Notes under the pieces: generated by a model
Told to the model about the DNA's origin: nothing
Database searches by the model: none
What the model saw: the letters and a program-made list of their open reading frames with translations, nothing else
Assembly (NCBI GenBank): GCA_036260375.1
Contig: DASZZZ010000071.1
Coordinates: 1 to 49,390, forward strand
Origin: DASZZZ01 sp036260375
GTDB lineage: Bacteria; Actinomycetota; CADDZG01; WHSQ01
Length of the DNA stretch: 49,390 bases
Reading direction: 5' to 3'
Shown here: piece after piece, positions 1-9,124 of the stretch
Layout of the letters: every line of letters begins with the position of its first letter
How positions within the stretch are numbered: the stretch's first letter is position 1
Made by a program: the position numbers and the translations under genes

Positions 1-747
1 TTCCGCTACGAACCCAAGAAGTTCATAACCGGCACCTTCGACGACTGGGCCTACGACTCATACGGCGTCTTCGCGTTCACGATCGAGTTCTGGTCGGCCG
101 CCAGGAGCGCGGGCGTCGAGGTAGAGGACTTTATCGAGTTCTTCCGCAATCCCCCCGAGGAGGCCCAGCTCAGGATGCTCGCCTGGAACGATAAGGAACT
201 CGGCGGCGAGGGGTTCGTCCCCTGGACGCCCTGCGAGCACCCCCAGCTCGGGCGCGTGGAGCTCGGGGGCTGGAAGACCAAGTTCACCAACCAGAACCCG
301 CCGCCCAAATTTCTCAAGGCCGAGTGCGAGAAGCTGGCCCGGTTCGCCCTCTCCCACGCCTCGACCGCGCCACGCCTGGAGGCCCGGCTCGAGGTCGAGG
401 AACTCTCCCCCGGCATGAGGAGGATAGAGTTGATCGTCGAGAATACCGGGTACCTGCCGACGAACGTGACCAGGGTCGCTCTTGACAAAAAGCTCGTCAA
501 GGCCGTAAAGGCCGAGATAAAGATGCCCGCAGGGACGAGCCTCGTCTCGGGTAGAGCCGAGGTCGAACTCGGCCACCTCACCGGTCGCTCGGCGCTCTGG
601 GGCAACCGGTGGAAGAGCGCCGCGTTCTTCGACGGCCTCCCTTCGGATTACGCACGCAGGGTCGTCTGGGTCATGCGGGGCGAAGATCCTCTCCAGGTTG
701 AGGTGAGCAGCGAGAGGGCAGGGACGGTGCACCTAGAGAGCGGTTAG
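1..747 (+). CDS. M14-family zinc carboxypeptidase, C-terminal part (5' truncated by window edge)
   Basis: The reading frame is open from base 1, so the gene begins outside the window. The visible 248 residues start with a segment ending YGVFAFTIEF (about residues 21-30), which is the M14 signature carrying the general-base glutamate (E29 here, Glu270 of carboxypeptidase A). The zinc-ligand part (HxxE...H) must lie upstream. After the catalytic end comes a roughly 150-residue beta-rich tail with no recognised motif. M14 enzymes cleave C-terminal residues from peptides or cell-wall stems; the adjacent peptide transporter suggests peptide use, but that is inference. Codon choice (ATA, AGG, AAA, TTT) differs from most genes further right. 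The gene converges on oppF with only 42 bp between them. Confidence 0.8.
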   Translation, partial: FRYEPKKFITGTFDDWAYDSYGVFAFTIEFWSAARSAGVEVEDFIEFFRNPPEEAQLRMLAWNDKELGGEGFVPWTPCEHPQLGRVELGGWKTKFTNQNPPPKFLKAECEKLARFALSHASTAPRLEARLEVEELSPGMRRIELIVENTGYLPTNVTRVALDKKLVKAVKAEIKMPAGTSLVSGRAEVELGHLTGRSALWGNRWKSAAFFDGLPSDYARRVVWVMRGEDPLQVEVSSERAGTVHLESG

Positions 748-789
748 AGAAGGTTCCGCAGGTGGAAGGGTCCTGAGAGACCCCTCGCC

Positions 790-1866
790 CTACTCTCCGG
801 CGCGGTAGGGGGTGCTCGTGGCGGGCTCCTCGATGTGCTGACCCTCCTCCACGGGGAAGAAGCAGGCGGCGCGGTGGGCACTCACCTCTTGCGGTATGAG
901 GTTGGGTTCGTTCTCCACGCAATACGCCTGCGCGCGCGGGCAACGGGTGTGGAATGAGCACCCCTGCGGCGGGTTCGCCGGGGAGGGGACGTCGCCCGCG
1001 AGGACTATGCGGCTGCGCCGCCGCTCCTTCTCGGGATCGGGGATAGGGATGGCCGAGAGGAGCGAGTTCGTGTAGGGGTGGCGCGGCTCACCGTAGAGCC
1101 GCCTGCGGTCCGTGATCTCGACGATCTTGCCGAGGTACATCACCGCCACCCTGTCGGAGATGTGCTTGACCACCGAGAGGTCGTGGGCGATGAAGACGTA
1201 GGTGAGGTCGAACTCCTTCTGCAGGTCTTGTAGGAGGTTTATGACCTGCGCCTGGATCGAGACGTCCAGGGCGCTCACCGGCTCGTCGGCGATGATGACC
1301 TTGGGTCTCAGCGCGAGCGCGCGCGCCACGCCGATGCGCTGGCGCTGGCCGCCAGAGAACTCGTGCGGGTAGCGGTTGTAGTGCTCCGGGTTGAGGCCGA
1401 CGCGATCCATGAGCTCCTGGACCTTCTTCTTCGTGTCGCCCTCGGTGCGGTGGATGCGGAACGGCGCGCCGATGATCGTCCCGACCGTCTGGCGCGGGTT
1501 CAGCGACGCGTACGGGTCCTGGAAGATGACCTGCATGTCGCGCCGCACCGGACGCATGCCGCGCGAGTTCAGCTTCGTGATGTCGCGCCCGTCGAAGACG
1601 ATGCGGCCCGACGTCGGCTCGAGGAGCTTCGTGATGAGACGGGCGGTCGTCGACTTGCCGCAACCCGACTCGCCGACGAGCCCGAGCGTCTCGCCGGGAT
1701 AGATCTGGAACGTGACGTGGTCGACCGCGTGGACGCGCGCGACCTCCTTGCGGAACACGATGCCCTGGGTGATCGGGAAGTACTTGGTGAGGTCCTCGAC
1801 GGCGACGAGCGGGTCGCCCTTGGTCTTGTCCGACCGCACGCGGGGGCCGGCGTCGATCTGGCTCAT
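790..1866 (-). CDS. oppF: Oligopeptide/dipeptide ABC transporter ATP-binding protein (OppF type)
   Basis: This 358-residue ATPase powers peptide import together with OppD. Walker A is GESGCGKST (residues 65-73), followed by the Q-loop in FQDPYASLNP, signature SGGQRQ, Walker B VIIADE and the switch histidine in FIAHDLS. The C-terminal cysteine-containing oligo/dipeptide tail (CSFHTRCPRA...C) is typical of OppD/F. The ATG at 1866 overlaps the oppD stop (ATGA), so the two are translationally coupled; a longer reading frame upstream is an out-of-frame shadow of oppD. Codon use changes within the gene: the 3' portion (about 790-1330) uses ATA, AGA, CTA and CAA, whereas the 5' portion is almost entirely G/C-ending. 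Confidence 0.93.
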   Translation of the reverse strand: MSQIDAGPRVRSDKTKGDPLVAVEDLTKYFPITQGIVFRKEVARVHAVDHVTFQIYPGETLGLVGESGCGKSTTARLITKLLEPTSGRIVFDGRDITKLNSRGMRPVRRDMQVIFQDPYASLNPRQTVGTIIGAPFRIHRTEGDTKKKVQELMDRVGLNPEHYNRYPHEFSGGQRQRIGVARALALRPKVIIADEPVSALDVSIQAQVINLLQDLQKEFDLTYVFIAHDLSVVKHISDRVAVMYLGKIVEITDRRRLYGEPRHPYTNSLLSAIPIPDPEKERRRSRIVLAGDVPSPANPPQGCSFHTRCPRAQAYCVENEPNLIPQEVSAHRAACFFPVEEGQHIEEPATSTPYRAGE

Positions 1867-2885
1867 ACCGGCGCCTTCGCCCGGCGCGACTCGCGCTCCG
1901 CCCACAGCCGCTGCTTGTCCTCGGGCGTCAGGTGGCACGCGTTCGGATGCCCTCCGCCGCGGTCGACGAGCGCGGGTCGGTCCTTGTCGCACGGGTCGAA
2001 GCGATGCGGACAGCGCGGATGGAACGGACATCCGGCCGGCACGTTGATGAGCGACGGCGGCGACCCCGCGATGGGCACGAGCCGCGATCCCTTCTGGTCG
2101 ACGTGCGGGATCGACTCGAGCAGGCCCCACGTGTACGGGTGCAGAGGCTTGCCGAACACGACGTCGCGCGCCCCGAACTCCATGACGCGGCCCGCGTACA
2201 TCACCATGACGTTCTGCGCGACGTCGGCGATGACGCCGAGGTCGTGCGTGATCATCGCGACGGCGACGTTGAACTCCTCCTTCAAACGCTCGATGAGCTC
2301 GAGGATCTGGGCCTGGACGGTGACGTCGAGGGCCGTCGTCGGCTCGTCGGCGATGATCAGGCTCGGGTTCAGCGCGAGCGCCATCGCGATCATCGCGCGC
2401 TGGCGCATGCCGCCGGAGAACTCGTGCGGCCACTGGCGCGCGCGCCGCTCGGCGAGCGGCATCCCGACGCGCCGGAGCATCTCGACCGCCTGCTCGTGCG
2501 CCTCCTTCTTCGGCACGTCGCGGTGGGCGAGGATCGCCTCGGCGATCTGGTCGCCGACGCGGTACATCGGGTGCAGCGACGTCATCGGGTCCTGGAACAC
2601 CATCGCGATGCCGTCGCCGCGCACCTTCTGGATCTCGGAGTCGGGGAGCTTCAGCAGGTCGCGGCCCTCGAACACGATCTCGCCCTCGACGTGCGCGTAG
2701 CGCCGGTTGACGAGCCCCATCACGGTCAGGAACGTCACGCTCTTTCCCGAGCCGGACTCGCCCACGACGCCGAGCGTCTCGCCGCGGTCGATGTCGAAGC
2801 TCACGCCGTCGACGGCCTTGACGACGCCGTCGCTCGTGTGGAACTGAACCTTCAGGTCGCGCACTCGCAGGAGCGGCTCAGTCAC
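1863..2885 (-). CDS. oppD: Oligopeptide/dipeptide ABC transporter ATP-binding protein (OppD type)
   Basis: A 340-residue ATPase, partner of OppF. Walker A is GESGSGKS (about residues 40-47), with Q-loop FQDPMTSLHP, signature SGGMRQR, Walker B LIIADEPTTALD and switch ITHDLGV. The C-terminal tail GCPFHPRCPHR is the oligopeptide-transporter extension. The start is GTG at 2885, 15 bp downstream of the oppB stop. The stop overlaps the oppF start. Two ATPases, two permeases and one binding protein make a complete five-part Opp/Dpp importer. Confidence 0.93.
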   Translation of the reverse strand: MTEPLLRVRDLKVQFHTSDGVVKAVDGVSFDIDRGETLGVVGESGSGKSVTFLTVMGLVNRRYAHVEGEIVFEGRDLLKLPDSEIQKVRGDGIAMVFQDPMTSLHPMYRVGDQIAEAILAHRDVPKKEAHEQAVEMLRRVGMPLAERRARQWPHEFSGGMRQRAMIAMALALNPSLIIADEPTTALDVTVQAQILELIERLKEEFNVAVAMITHDLGVIADVAQNVMVMYAGRVMEFGARDVVFGKPLHPYTWGLLESIPHVDQKGSRLVPIAGSPPSLINVPAGCPFHPRCPHRFDPCDKDRPALVDRGGGHPNACHLTPEDKQRLWAERESRRAKAPV

Positions 2886-2900
2886 GGTGGACTCCCCCCG

Positions 2901-3866
2901 TCACGAGTACCTCACGCGCGGATCGAGGTACGCGTACACGATGTCGACGATGAGGTTGAGAATGGAGATGAAGAACGCCGCGAACACGGTGATGGCGAGG
3001 ATCGTCGGCAGGTCGCCGTCGTTGGCCGACCCGATGACGTGGGGGCCGAGACCGGGGAGGTTGAACACGCTCTCGGTGATGACGGCTCCGCCGAGCAGCA
3101 GCCCGAGGTCGAGCCCGAAGATCGTGACGATCGGAGTCAGGCTCGCGCGCAGCGCGTGCTTGAAGATGACCTTGCGTTCGGGCAAGCCCTTGGCGCGCGC
3201 GGTGCGGATGTAGTCCTCGCTCATCGTCTCGAGCACGTTGCTGCGCGTCTGGCGCGCGTAGACCGCGGCGAACAGCAACGCGAGAACGAACCACGGCATG
3301 ATCATGTGCGTGAACCATTCGACCGGGCTCTCCCCGAACTCCACGTAGCCGGAGCCCGGTAACCAGTCGAGCGTCTGCCAGAACACGAACAGCGCGATGA
3401 GGCCGAGCCAGAAGACGGGGGCCGAGACGCCGAACAGCGCGAACCCCATCGCGGCCCGGTCGACGATCGACCGCCGCTTGAGCGCCGAGATGATCCCAAT
3501 CGGGATGCCCATGAGCAGCCACACGAGCGCGCCGCCGACCGCGAGCTGCGCGGTGACCCCGACCCGATCGAAGATGTCCTCTTTGATCGGAGCGCGCGTC
3601 GAGTACGAGAAGCCGAAGCCGGGCCAGCCGTACTCGTCGCCGAGGAACAGGTTGCGGACGAACTGGAAGTACTGCTGGTGCAGGGGCTTGTCGAGGCCGA
3701 ACTGACGCCGGACCTCGTCGAGGACCTCCTGCGTCGTGAACTTGCCGGCGAACGCCGTCGTGGGATCGGTCGGGGGCAGGACGTAGAAGATCAGGAACGT
3801 CACCATCGTGACGATCAACAGCACGACGACCAGGTACAGGAGCCTGCGGATCACGTAGCGGCCCAT
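2901..3866 (-). CDS. oppB: Peptide ABC transporter permease, OppB type
   Basis: A 321-residue inner-membrane permease. The N-terminus MGRYVIRRLL followed by a hydrophobic stretch, and the large periplasmic segment between TM1 and TM2, are characteristic of OppB/DppB (BPD_transp_1). The coupling-helix region reads EDYIRTARAKGLPERKV, a good match to the EAA motif. The C-terminus LDPRVRYS is a common DppB ending. ATG start at 3866. It lies downstream of the binding-protein gene, after a strong hairpin at 3943-3976 that probably lowers its expression relative to that gene. Confidence 0.92.
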   Translation of the reverse strand: MGRYVIRRLLYLVVVLLIVTMVTFLIFYVLPPTDPTTAFAGKFTTQEVLDEVRRQFGLDKPLHQQYFQFVRNLFLGDEYGWPGFGFSYSTRAPIKEDIFDRVGVTAQLAVGGALVWLLMGIPIGIISALKRRSIVDRAAMGFALFGVSAPVFWLGLIALFVFWQTLDWLPGSGYVEFGESPVEWFTHMIMPWFVLALLFAAVYARQTRSNVLETMSEDYIRTARAKGLPERKVIFKHALRASLTPIVTIFGLDLGLLLGGAVITESVFNLPGLGPHVIGSANDGDLPTILAITVFAAFFISILNLIVDIVYAYLDPRVRYS

Positions 3867-3942
3867 CTAGCTCACGCCTTCCATCCGTTCCGGACACGAC
3901 CGGAGACCGCGACCCATACTCGGCTTCGAGTTGCGGGGACAA

Positions 3943-3976
3943 GGATAGCCGCCTCCCTGCGGGGAGGCGGCTATCC
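3943..3976 (-). terminator. Strong intergenic hairpin between binding-protein gene and oppB
   Basis: Perfect 15-bp inverted repeat (3943-3957 pairs with 3962-3976; arm GGATAGCCGCCTCCC) with a 4-nt loop. Only a weak T-containing tail follows on the minus strand. It may act as a partial terminator or as a 3' stabiliser of the binding-protein message. Confidence 0.7.
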
Positions 3977-3997
3977 CGTGTGGCTATGTCCCGGGCG

Positions 3998-5911
3998 CTA
4001 CTCCTGCTGCGCCTCGGCGTCCACGGCGAGGTGCGCGTACGCCATCTCGCCGGAGAACTGGTCGAACTGGTACCGCGTGACGTTCTCGCTGATGATGTCG
4101 ATGTTGTTGGCCCACAGGTACGGGACCCACGGCACGACCTCGGTCATCAGCTTCTCGTCGAGGTCGACCCAGCACTCGGTGCGCTCCTCGTCGGTGAGCT
4201 CGTTGCACCTCTCGATGTCGGCGTCGACGCTCGGGATCCCGCTGATGTCGCGGTCCGCGGGCAGCTTGATCGTCTTCGCGATTTCGGGAGTGATGCCGAC
4301 GAGCGGCACGTTGGTGTTGTTCGTCGCCGCGATGCTGGTGCTGTGGAACAGGGTCCCGCCGAACGTCGACGGGTCCGGGTAGTCCTTGCCCCAGCCGGCG
4401 CCCGAGCCGACCGGCGACGTCTTGGCGACCGTCTGCCACGGCGTGTAGAAGTCGGCGAACTCACGCGTCTCGACCTCGATGCCGATCTGGCTCAGCGAGT
4501 CCTCGACGACCGGGACCATCTTCGTCCACGGCGCCACGTTGCGGGTGAAGTGCAGGAGGTTGCTGCACTCCGGCGCGTCGCACATGCCGTCGCCGTCGGT
4601 GTCGTACTTCGACTGGCGCATCTCCTCCTTGGCGGCCTCGACGTCGCCGGCGAAGTTCTCCGTCGCGTACGGGTCCTCGGGCGGGTCCGCGCCGAGCACG
4701 TCCGGAGGCGTGATCGACGTCGCGACGTCGCCGTAGATCTGGCCACCCCACGCCAGCTGCAGCGCGGACTTGTCCATCACGAGGTTCGCGGCCTTGCGGA
4801 CGTGGATGTCGTCGAACGGCGGCTGGCTCAGGTCGAAGTTGACGTACCAGGTGCGGTCGCCGGGGTTCGACTTCAGGAAGTCCCGCAGCTCGTCGCTCTG
4901 GAAGTACTCACGCAGGACCTGGGGCGGCGGAACCGCGAGCTCGCCCTCGATCTCACCCTCGCGGATCTTGTTGAAGATGTCGTTCTGGTTCGAGTTGATG
5001 ACGAACTCGAAGCGGTCGACGTAGTTCGAGCGCGCCTCGGGGTCGTCGGTCGCGGGGTCGTAGTTCGGGTTACGGACGAGCATGAGGTGCTTCGTCGGGT
5101 TGTAGCCCGAGATCGGCTTCATCGCCTTGCAGCCCGAGATGTCGAGCTCGTCGCTGCCCTCGATCATGTACGGACCCGAGGAGATGACGTAGCGGCCGTA
5201 CTCACCCGACTTCTCGAAGCACTCGCCGACCTCGCGCGGGAGCGGGCCCGTCGCGGCCATGGCGACGCGGTACAGGAAGTCGCCGGTGGGCTGCGTCAGC
5301 GTGAACTTGATGGTCTTGTCGTCGACGGCCTCGACGCCGGAGATGGTCTTGGCCTTGCCGTCGGCGAAGTCCTGCATGCCTTCGATGATCGGCAGGTAGT
5401 AGAAGCCGTAGCCCGCCGCGATCGACGGCGTCGCGATGCGCTCGAACGCGTACACGATGTCGTCGGCGACGATCTCACGGCTCACGGGCGGGCCGAACTC
5501 CACGCCGTCGCGAATCGTGAACGTGTACTCGAGCCCGTCCTCGGACACCTCGGGCTCGCCCTCGGCGAGGTCGGGAATGACCTCGTTGCCCTCGTCGCCC
5601 GGTGCGTGCCGGTAGCCCATCAGCGTGCGGATCATCAGGTTCGACCAGATGGTCCACGCCGAGCCGAGGTATTCGGCCGACGGGTCGAACCCGGCCGTGA
5701 AGTTGAACGCCTCGAGCACGTCCACCCTGAAGACGCCACCCTCTTCGGCACCCTCGGGGTCCGTTCCACCGGTTCCGCCCTCACCGGTGTCGCCCTGCGA
5801 CGTCGCGTCGTCCTCGCCGCCGTCGTCGCCGCCACACGCGGCCGCGATCATGGTCAGGGCGAGCAGAAGCGCGATCATTCGCAGGAGCCTGCTCTTCGAG
5901 ATGCTAGACAA
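3998..5911 (-). CDS. Peptide ABC transporter substrate-binding lipoprotein (SBP family 5)
   Basis: A 637-residue extracytoplasmic solute receptor. The N-terminus has a positively charged segment, a hydrophobic core and a lipobox ending AAACGG, so the mature cysteine would be lipidated; a low-complexity Asp/Gly/Glu/Thr linker follows. The body has SBP_bac_5 features (for example VRKAANLVMDK and repeated YDPATDDPE-like segments). The start is TTG at 5911, preceded by AGGTGA at good spacing; the next in-frame ATG would remove the charged part of the signal peptide. It lies between oppC and oppB in one transcriptional direction. The substrate is unknown; peptides are the default inference. Confidence 0.92.
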   Translation of the reverse strand: MSSISKSRLLRMIALLLALTMIAAACGGDDGGEDDATSQGDTGEGGTGGTDPEGAEEGGVFRVDVLEAFNFTAGFDPSAEYLGSAWTIWSNLMIRTLMGYRHAPGDEGNEVIPDLAEGEPEVSEDGLEYTFTIRDGVEFGPPVSREIVADDIVYAFERIATPSIAAGYGFYYLPIIEGMQDFADGKAKTISGVEAVDDKTIKFTLTQPTGDFLYRVAMAATGPLPREVGECFEKSGEYGRYVISSGPYMIEGSDELDISGCKAMKPISGYNPTKHLMLVRNPNYDPATDDPEARSNYVDRFEFVINSNQNDIFNKIREGEIEGELAVPPPQVLREYFQSDELRDFLKSNPGDRTWYVNFDLSQPPFDDIHVRKAANLVMDKSALQLAWGGQIYGDVATSITPPDVLGADPPEDPYATENFAGDVEAAKEEMRQSKYDTDGDGMCDAPECSNLLHFTRNVAPWTKMVPVVEDSLSQIGIEVETREFADFYTPWQTVAKTSPVGSGAGWGKDYPDPSTFGGTLFHSTSIAATNNTNVPLVGITPEIAKTIKLPADRDISGIPSVDADIERCNELTDEERTECWVDLDEKLMTEVVPWVPYLWANNIDIISENVTRYQFDQFSGEMAYAHLAVDAEAQQE

Positions 5912-6037
5912 GGTTCACCTCATTCCAATAGTTCGGTGTTCTCGGTGTGGTGCGTCGTATCCGGCGCGTTCATGCACTGTGTGGAAAGACGGCTTGGGTA
6001 CCTCCTTCCCCTTCGCCCATCGGCGCGCGCGCCGGGG

Positions 6038-7030
6038 TCAACGTCCGGTCCGGGGGTCGAGAGCGTCGCGCAAGCCGTCGCCCACGAGGTTGAAGGCGAG
6101 CGTGGTCAGGAACAGGAAGAGGCCGGGGAAGAACATGTACCACCACGCCTCGGGGAACAGCTCCGCGGCGTTGTTGAGCATGCCGCCCCACGACGGGATG
6201 TCCTGGCTGACGCCGACGCCGAGGAACGACAGCGCCGCCTCGAACAGGATGTTCTGCGGGATGATGAGCGTGGTGTAGACGATGATCGGCGCGATCAGGT
6301 TCGGAAGGACCTCGCGGAACATGATGCGCCGGTTGGACGCGCCGAGCGACCGGCTCGCCTCGACGAACTCCTTCTCGCGCACCGACAGCGCGTTGCCGCG
6401 CACGATGCGGGCGATGTAGGGCCAGCTGAACGCGGAGATGACGAAGATGACGCCGTTGAGCTTGCCCTGTTCGATGAGGCCCCCGAGACAGCCGTCGGCG
6501 GTGACGCCACAGGCGGCGCCGATGCCGAGGGCGAACACGAGCAGCGGCATCGACAGGATGATGTCGATCGTGCGCGAGATGAACGTGTCGATCTTGCCGC
6601 CGTAGTACCCGGCGATGACGCCGAGCACGATGCCGATCGCCACCGAGATGCCGGTCGCGACGACGGCGACCTGGAACGAGGTACGCGCGCCGTACACGAC
6701 GCGGATGAACACGTCGCGCCCGGCCTCGTCGGCACCGAACAGGTACGTCTCGTTCGGTCCCTTGGGCAGCCCGAAGAACGGGTCGCGCATCTCGTGCGCG
6801 AGCGAGATGTCGTTGGGGCCGCGATGCGTCACGTACTTCGCGATGACGGGGGCTCCGAGCGCCAGGATGACGAAGATCGCGATCAGGAACAGACCGAGGA
6901 ACGCTAGCTTGTCCTGCTTGAACCGATCCCAGAACAGGCGCCCAGGAGACTTGCCCTCGATCTTCTTGGCGGACTCCGGATCGCTCGGCGTCTGCTCGAA
7001 GCCGAGAACTTCCGGTGCGGCCTGCGCCAA
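6038..7030 (-). CDS. oppC: Peptide ABC transporter permease, OppC type
   Basis: The second permease of the importer. A cytoplasmic N-terminal segment precedes TM1 (LAFLGLFLIAIFVILAL), followed by the OppC-specific extracytoplasmic loop containing LFGADEAGRDVF. The EAA-like coupling helix reads KEFVEASRSLGASNRRIMFREVLPN, in two parts around the glycine. The C-terminus FNLVGDGLRDALDPR is typical. I chose TTG at 7030 because GGGAG lies 6 nt upstream; an alternative TTG at 7099 would add 23 residues but has no ribosome site. This is the first gene of the five-gene minus-strand transporter set. Confidence 0.88.
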   Translation of the reverse strand: MAQAAPEVLGFEQTPSDPESAKKIEGKSPGRLFWDRFKQDKLAFLGLFLIAIFVILALGAPVIAKYVTHRGPNDISLAHEMRDPFFGLPKGPNETYLFGADEAGRDVFIRVVYGARTSFQVAVVATGISVAIGIVLGVIAGYYGGKIDTFISRTIDIILSMPLLVFALGIGAACGVTADGCLGGLIEQGKLNGVIFVISAFSWPYIARIVRGNALSVREKEFVEASRSLGASNRRIMFREVLPNLIAPIIVYTTLIIPQNILFEAALSFLGVGVSQDIPSWGGMLNNAAELFPEAWWYMFFPGLFLFLTTLAFNLVGDGLRDALDPRTGR

Positions 7031-7127
7031 CCCCGTCTCCCCCGTGGTTACTACACTTGTCGGAGCACGGACTTTACTAGGGAGCTGGCCCCGGCGCAAG
7101 AGACCGCTACGGTGGCGGGCGCGCGGC

Positions 7128-8543
7128 TCACGGCAGCTGCTCCACGGTGAACACGCCGAAGCTCGACCCGGTGTCGCCCGAGAACACCGGCTCCGCCTGC
7201 CATCCCTGCTGCAACCTGAGCTGGACCCCCCGGCGACGGGCCGCGGCCTCGAGCGCGTCGACGAACTTCGGGATGTCCTTCTCCCGGATCGTCACGGGCG
7301 TGGCCTCCGCCAGCTGCGCCGCGTGCAGCGGCAGGCGACGGACGCGCGGCCCCCGCTCGGCGCGCCGGTGGTGGCGGGCGCGCTGCGCGCGCTCGTGCCC
7401 CTGCGCGAGCCCCCGGCGGGCGACGGACCCGTCGCGGCTGGCGGTCCACACCGGCGCATCGTGCGACGTCGTCTCGCCCCACACGAACGCGAGCGCGGCG
7501 CCGTCGTCGCGGGCGATGCGGGCCCCGACGCCGAGCCCCAGCGACGCGACGAGGCACGCGGCGAGGGCGTAGGGCAACCACGCCGCCGGCGTGACCACGG
7601 CGCGGCCGTCGGCGATCAGCAGCAGGTGCGACACCCGGCGCGACACGCGCGCTCCGGGGCGCAGGAACGCGAGCGCCGCGTGACCCCGGCGCCGGCCCCC
7701 GCCCCGCCCCAGCTCGCACATCTTGACGAGGCCGGACGCGACCGCGAGCGGGTTGCCGGTGGCGGCGGCGGCACGGCGGTCGGCCTCGAACTCGCGGTCG
7801 GCGGCGAGACGCCGGAACGCGACGTGCGCGAACGGGTTCCACGCGACCACGTCGCGCAGGAACCCCGCCGTCACGACGATCGGGACGTCGTGCGCCGCGA
7901 CGTGCGCGAGCTCGTGCGCGAGCACGCCCTCGAGCTCGGGCGGGTCGAGACGCTCGATCAGTCGCTCTCCGACGACGACGCGGCCCCCGGTCGTGAACGC
8001 GGCCGCGCTGGCAGGCAGGACGAGCAGCGGCGGGACCCGGCGCACGCGCAGCGACGACGCGAGGCGCGCGAACGTCGCCGCGACCGCGACCTCGCGCGCC
8101 GGGTCGAGCGGCCGGCAGCGCCGCAACACGCGCCGCAGCGCGACGTGGCCGACGGCGCGGCGCACGAACACGAACGCGGTGAGCGACAGTCCGAACAGCA
8201 ACAGCCACGGGCCCGCCGACCCGGCGAGCGCGTACGGGGTCGCGCCGCGGCCGCTCGAGAACCAGAACAGGCTGAGGAGGTCGCCGGGCCGCTCCAGCAC
8301 GGCCGGCGTCGCGGGGCGCAGCACCGAGATCTCCGGCAGCACGGCGTGCTGGTAGACGACCGCGGACAGCAGCGGCAGCAACAGCGGCAGCGCCAGCACG
8401 ACGCCGGACGACACGCCGCCGGGACGGCCGATGAGCCGGCGCAGCAGCAGCGTCGCCGGCAGCGTGACGAACGACACCCCGAGGATCACCAGCCACGCCG
8501 AATCCGTCTCGAGCGCCACCATCGTCGGCGCCGCGAGCGTCAT
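7128..8543 (-). CDS. M56-family membrane metallopeptidase (BlaR1/MecR1-like)
   Basis: A 471-residue protein with N-terminal membrane helices and a cytoplasmic zinc-protease motif HELAH in the context LEGVLAHELAHVAAHD, as in BlaR1-type peptidases; further helices lie on both sides. The C-terminal region is short and is not a recognisable penicillin-sensor domain, so the signal sensed is unknown. ATG 8541-8543 follows directly on the BlaI stop codon (8544-8546), giving a coupled regulator-protease pair. In characterised pairs the protease leads to cleavage of the BlaI repressor; that role is inferred here. Confidence 0.85.
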   Translation of the reverse strand: MTLAAPTMVALETDSAWLVILGVSFVTLPATLLLRRLIGRPGGVSSGVVLALPLLLPLLSAVVYQHAVLPEISVLRPATPAVLERPGDLLSLFWFSSGRGATPYALAGSAGPWLLLFGLSLTAFVFVRRAVGHVALRRVLRRCRPLDPAREVAVAATFARLASSLRVRRVPPLLVLPASAAAFTTGGRVVVGERLIERLDPPELEGVLAHELAHVAAHDVPIVVTAGFLRDVVAWNPFAHVAFRRLAADREFEADRRAAAATGNPLAVASGLVKMCELGRGGGRRRGHAALAFLRPGARVSRRVSHLLLIADGRAVVTPAAWLPYALAACLVASLGLGVGARIARDDGAALAFVWGETTSHDAPVWTASRDGSVARRGLAQGHERAQRARHHRRAERGPRVRRLPLHAAQLAEATPVTIREKDIPKFVDALEAAARRRGVQLRLQQGWQAEPVFSGDTGSSFGVFTVEQLP

Positions 8544-8948
8544 CTAGCCGTCCTCCGCCCGCCGCGCCTCGATCGCCTCTCGCAGAGCTTCGATCACGCG
8601 CTCGTCCTCTTTCTCGACGCGGTCGAGGAAGTAGGCCACCGCCGGGTCCCGGAACTGCGTCACGAGCCAGTCGACGACCGAGCGGGCCGTGGACGACGCG
8701 TACTCCTCCTTGGTGACGAGCGGCGCGTACCGGTGCGCGCGCCCGCCCTCCATGCGTTCGAGCAGGCCCTTGTCCGCGAGCCGTCCCATCGTCGTCATCA
8801 CCGTCGTGTACGCGATGGGGCGGTCGGCGGCGAGCGCCTTGTGGACGTCGCGGACCGTGACCTCGCCGCACCCCCAGACGACCTCCATCACGTCCGCCTC
8901 GAGTGGGCCGAGCACGTCGGCGAGCGTGTGCCTGCGCCGTGCTGTCAT
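8544..8948 (-). CDS. BlaI/MecI/CopY-family transcriptional repressor
   Basis: A 134-residue winged-helix repressor. LGPLEADVMEVVW and VTVRDVHKAL...IAYTTVMTTMGRLADKGLL are the BlaI DNA-binding signatures. The C-terminal half supplies dimerisation and the site normally cut by the M56 protease. I start at ATG 8948 (MTARRRHTL); an upstream extension to 8993 has no ribosome site. The partner protease gene starts immediately after the stop. No beta-lactamase gene is adjacent, so the target regulon is unknown. Confidence 0.88.
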   Translation of the reverse strand: MTARRRHTLADVLGPLEADVMEVVWGCGEVTVRDVHKALAADRPIAYTTVMTTMGRLADKGLLERMEGGRAHRYAPLVTKEEYASSTARSVVDWLVTQFRDPAVAYFLDRVEKEDERVIEALREAIEARRAEDG

Positions 8949-9124
8949 CAGAGCTCCAATCCTCGCACCGTAGGCCCGGGATGTTACGCCCACGGGCCGC
9001 CCCCGGCTAGGGGCCGCGGCGCGCCGACTTTCCGTGATCCATCTGGTTGGACGTCCACCGCCCCCCTATGGTGGCTACGGACGCGAACGGGGGTCCGTGT
9101 CGGCCCGTCTCGAGGAGGTCTCAG

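Noticed and set aside
764..785. Terminator hairpin between the M14 and oppF genes
   Set aside because: Only GGGTC/GACCC (5 bp) with a 6-nt loop can form and no T-run follows; too weak to call.
3980..6907. Very long plus-strand open frame across the transporter region
   Set aside because: It is antisense to the binding-protein and oppC genes, Arg/Val/Asp-rich, and arises from GC-rich third positions. The same holds for long frames at 7051-8871, 11051-13237, 18175-20898, 21169-23652 and 44855-47104.
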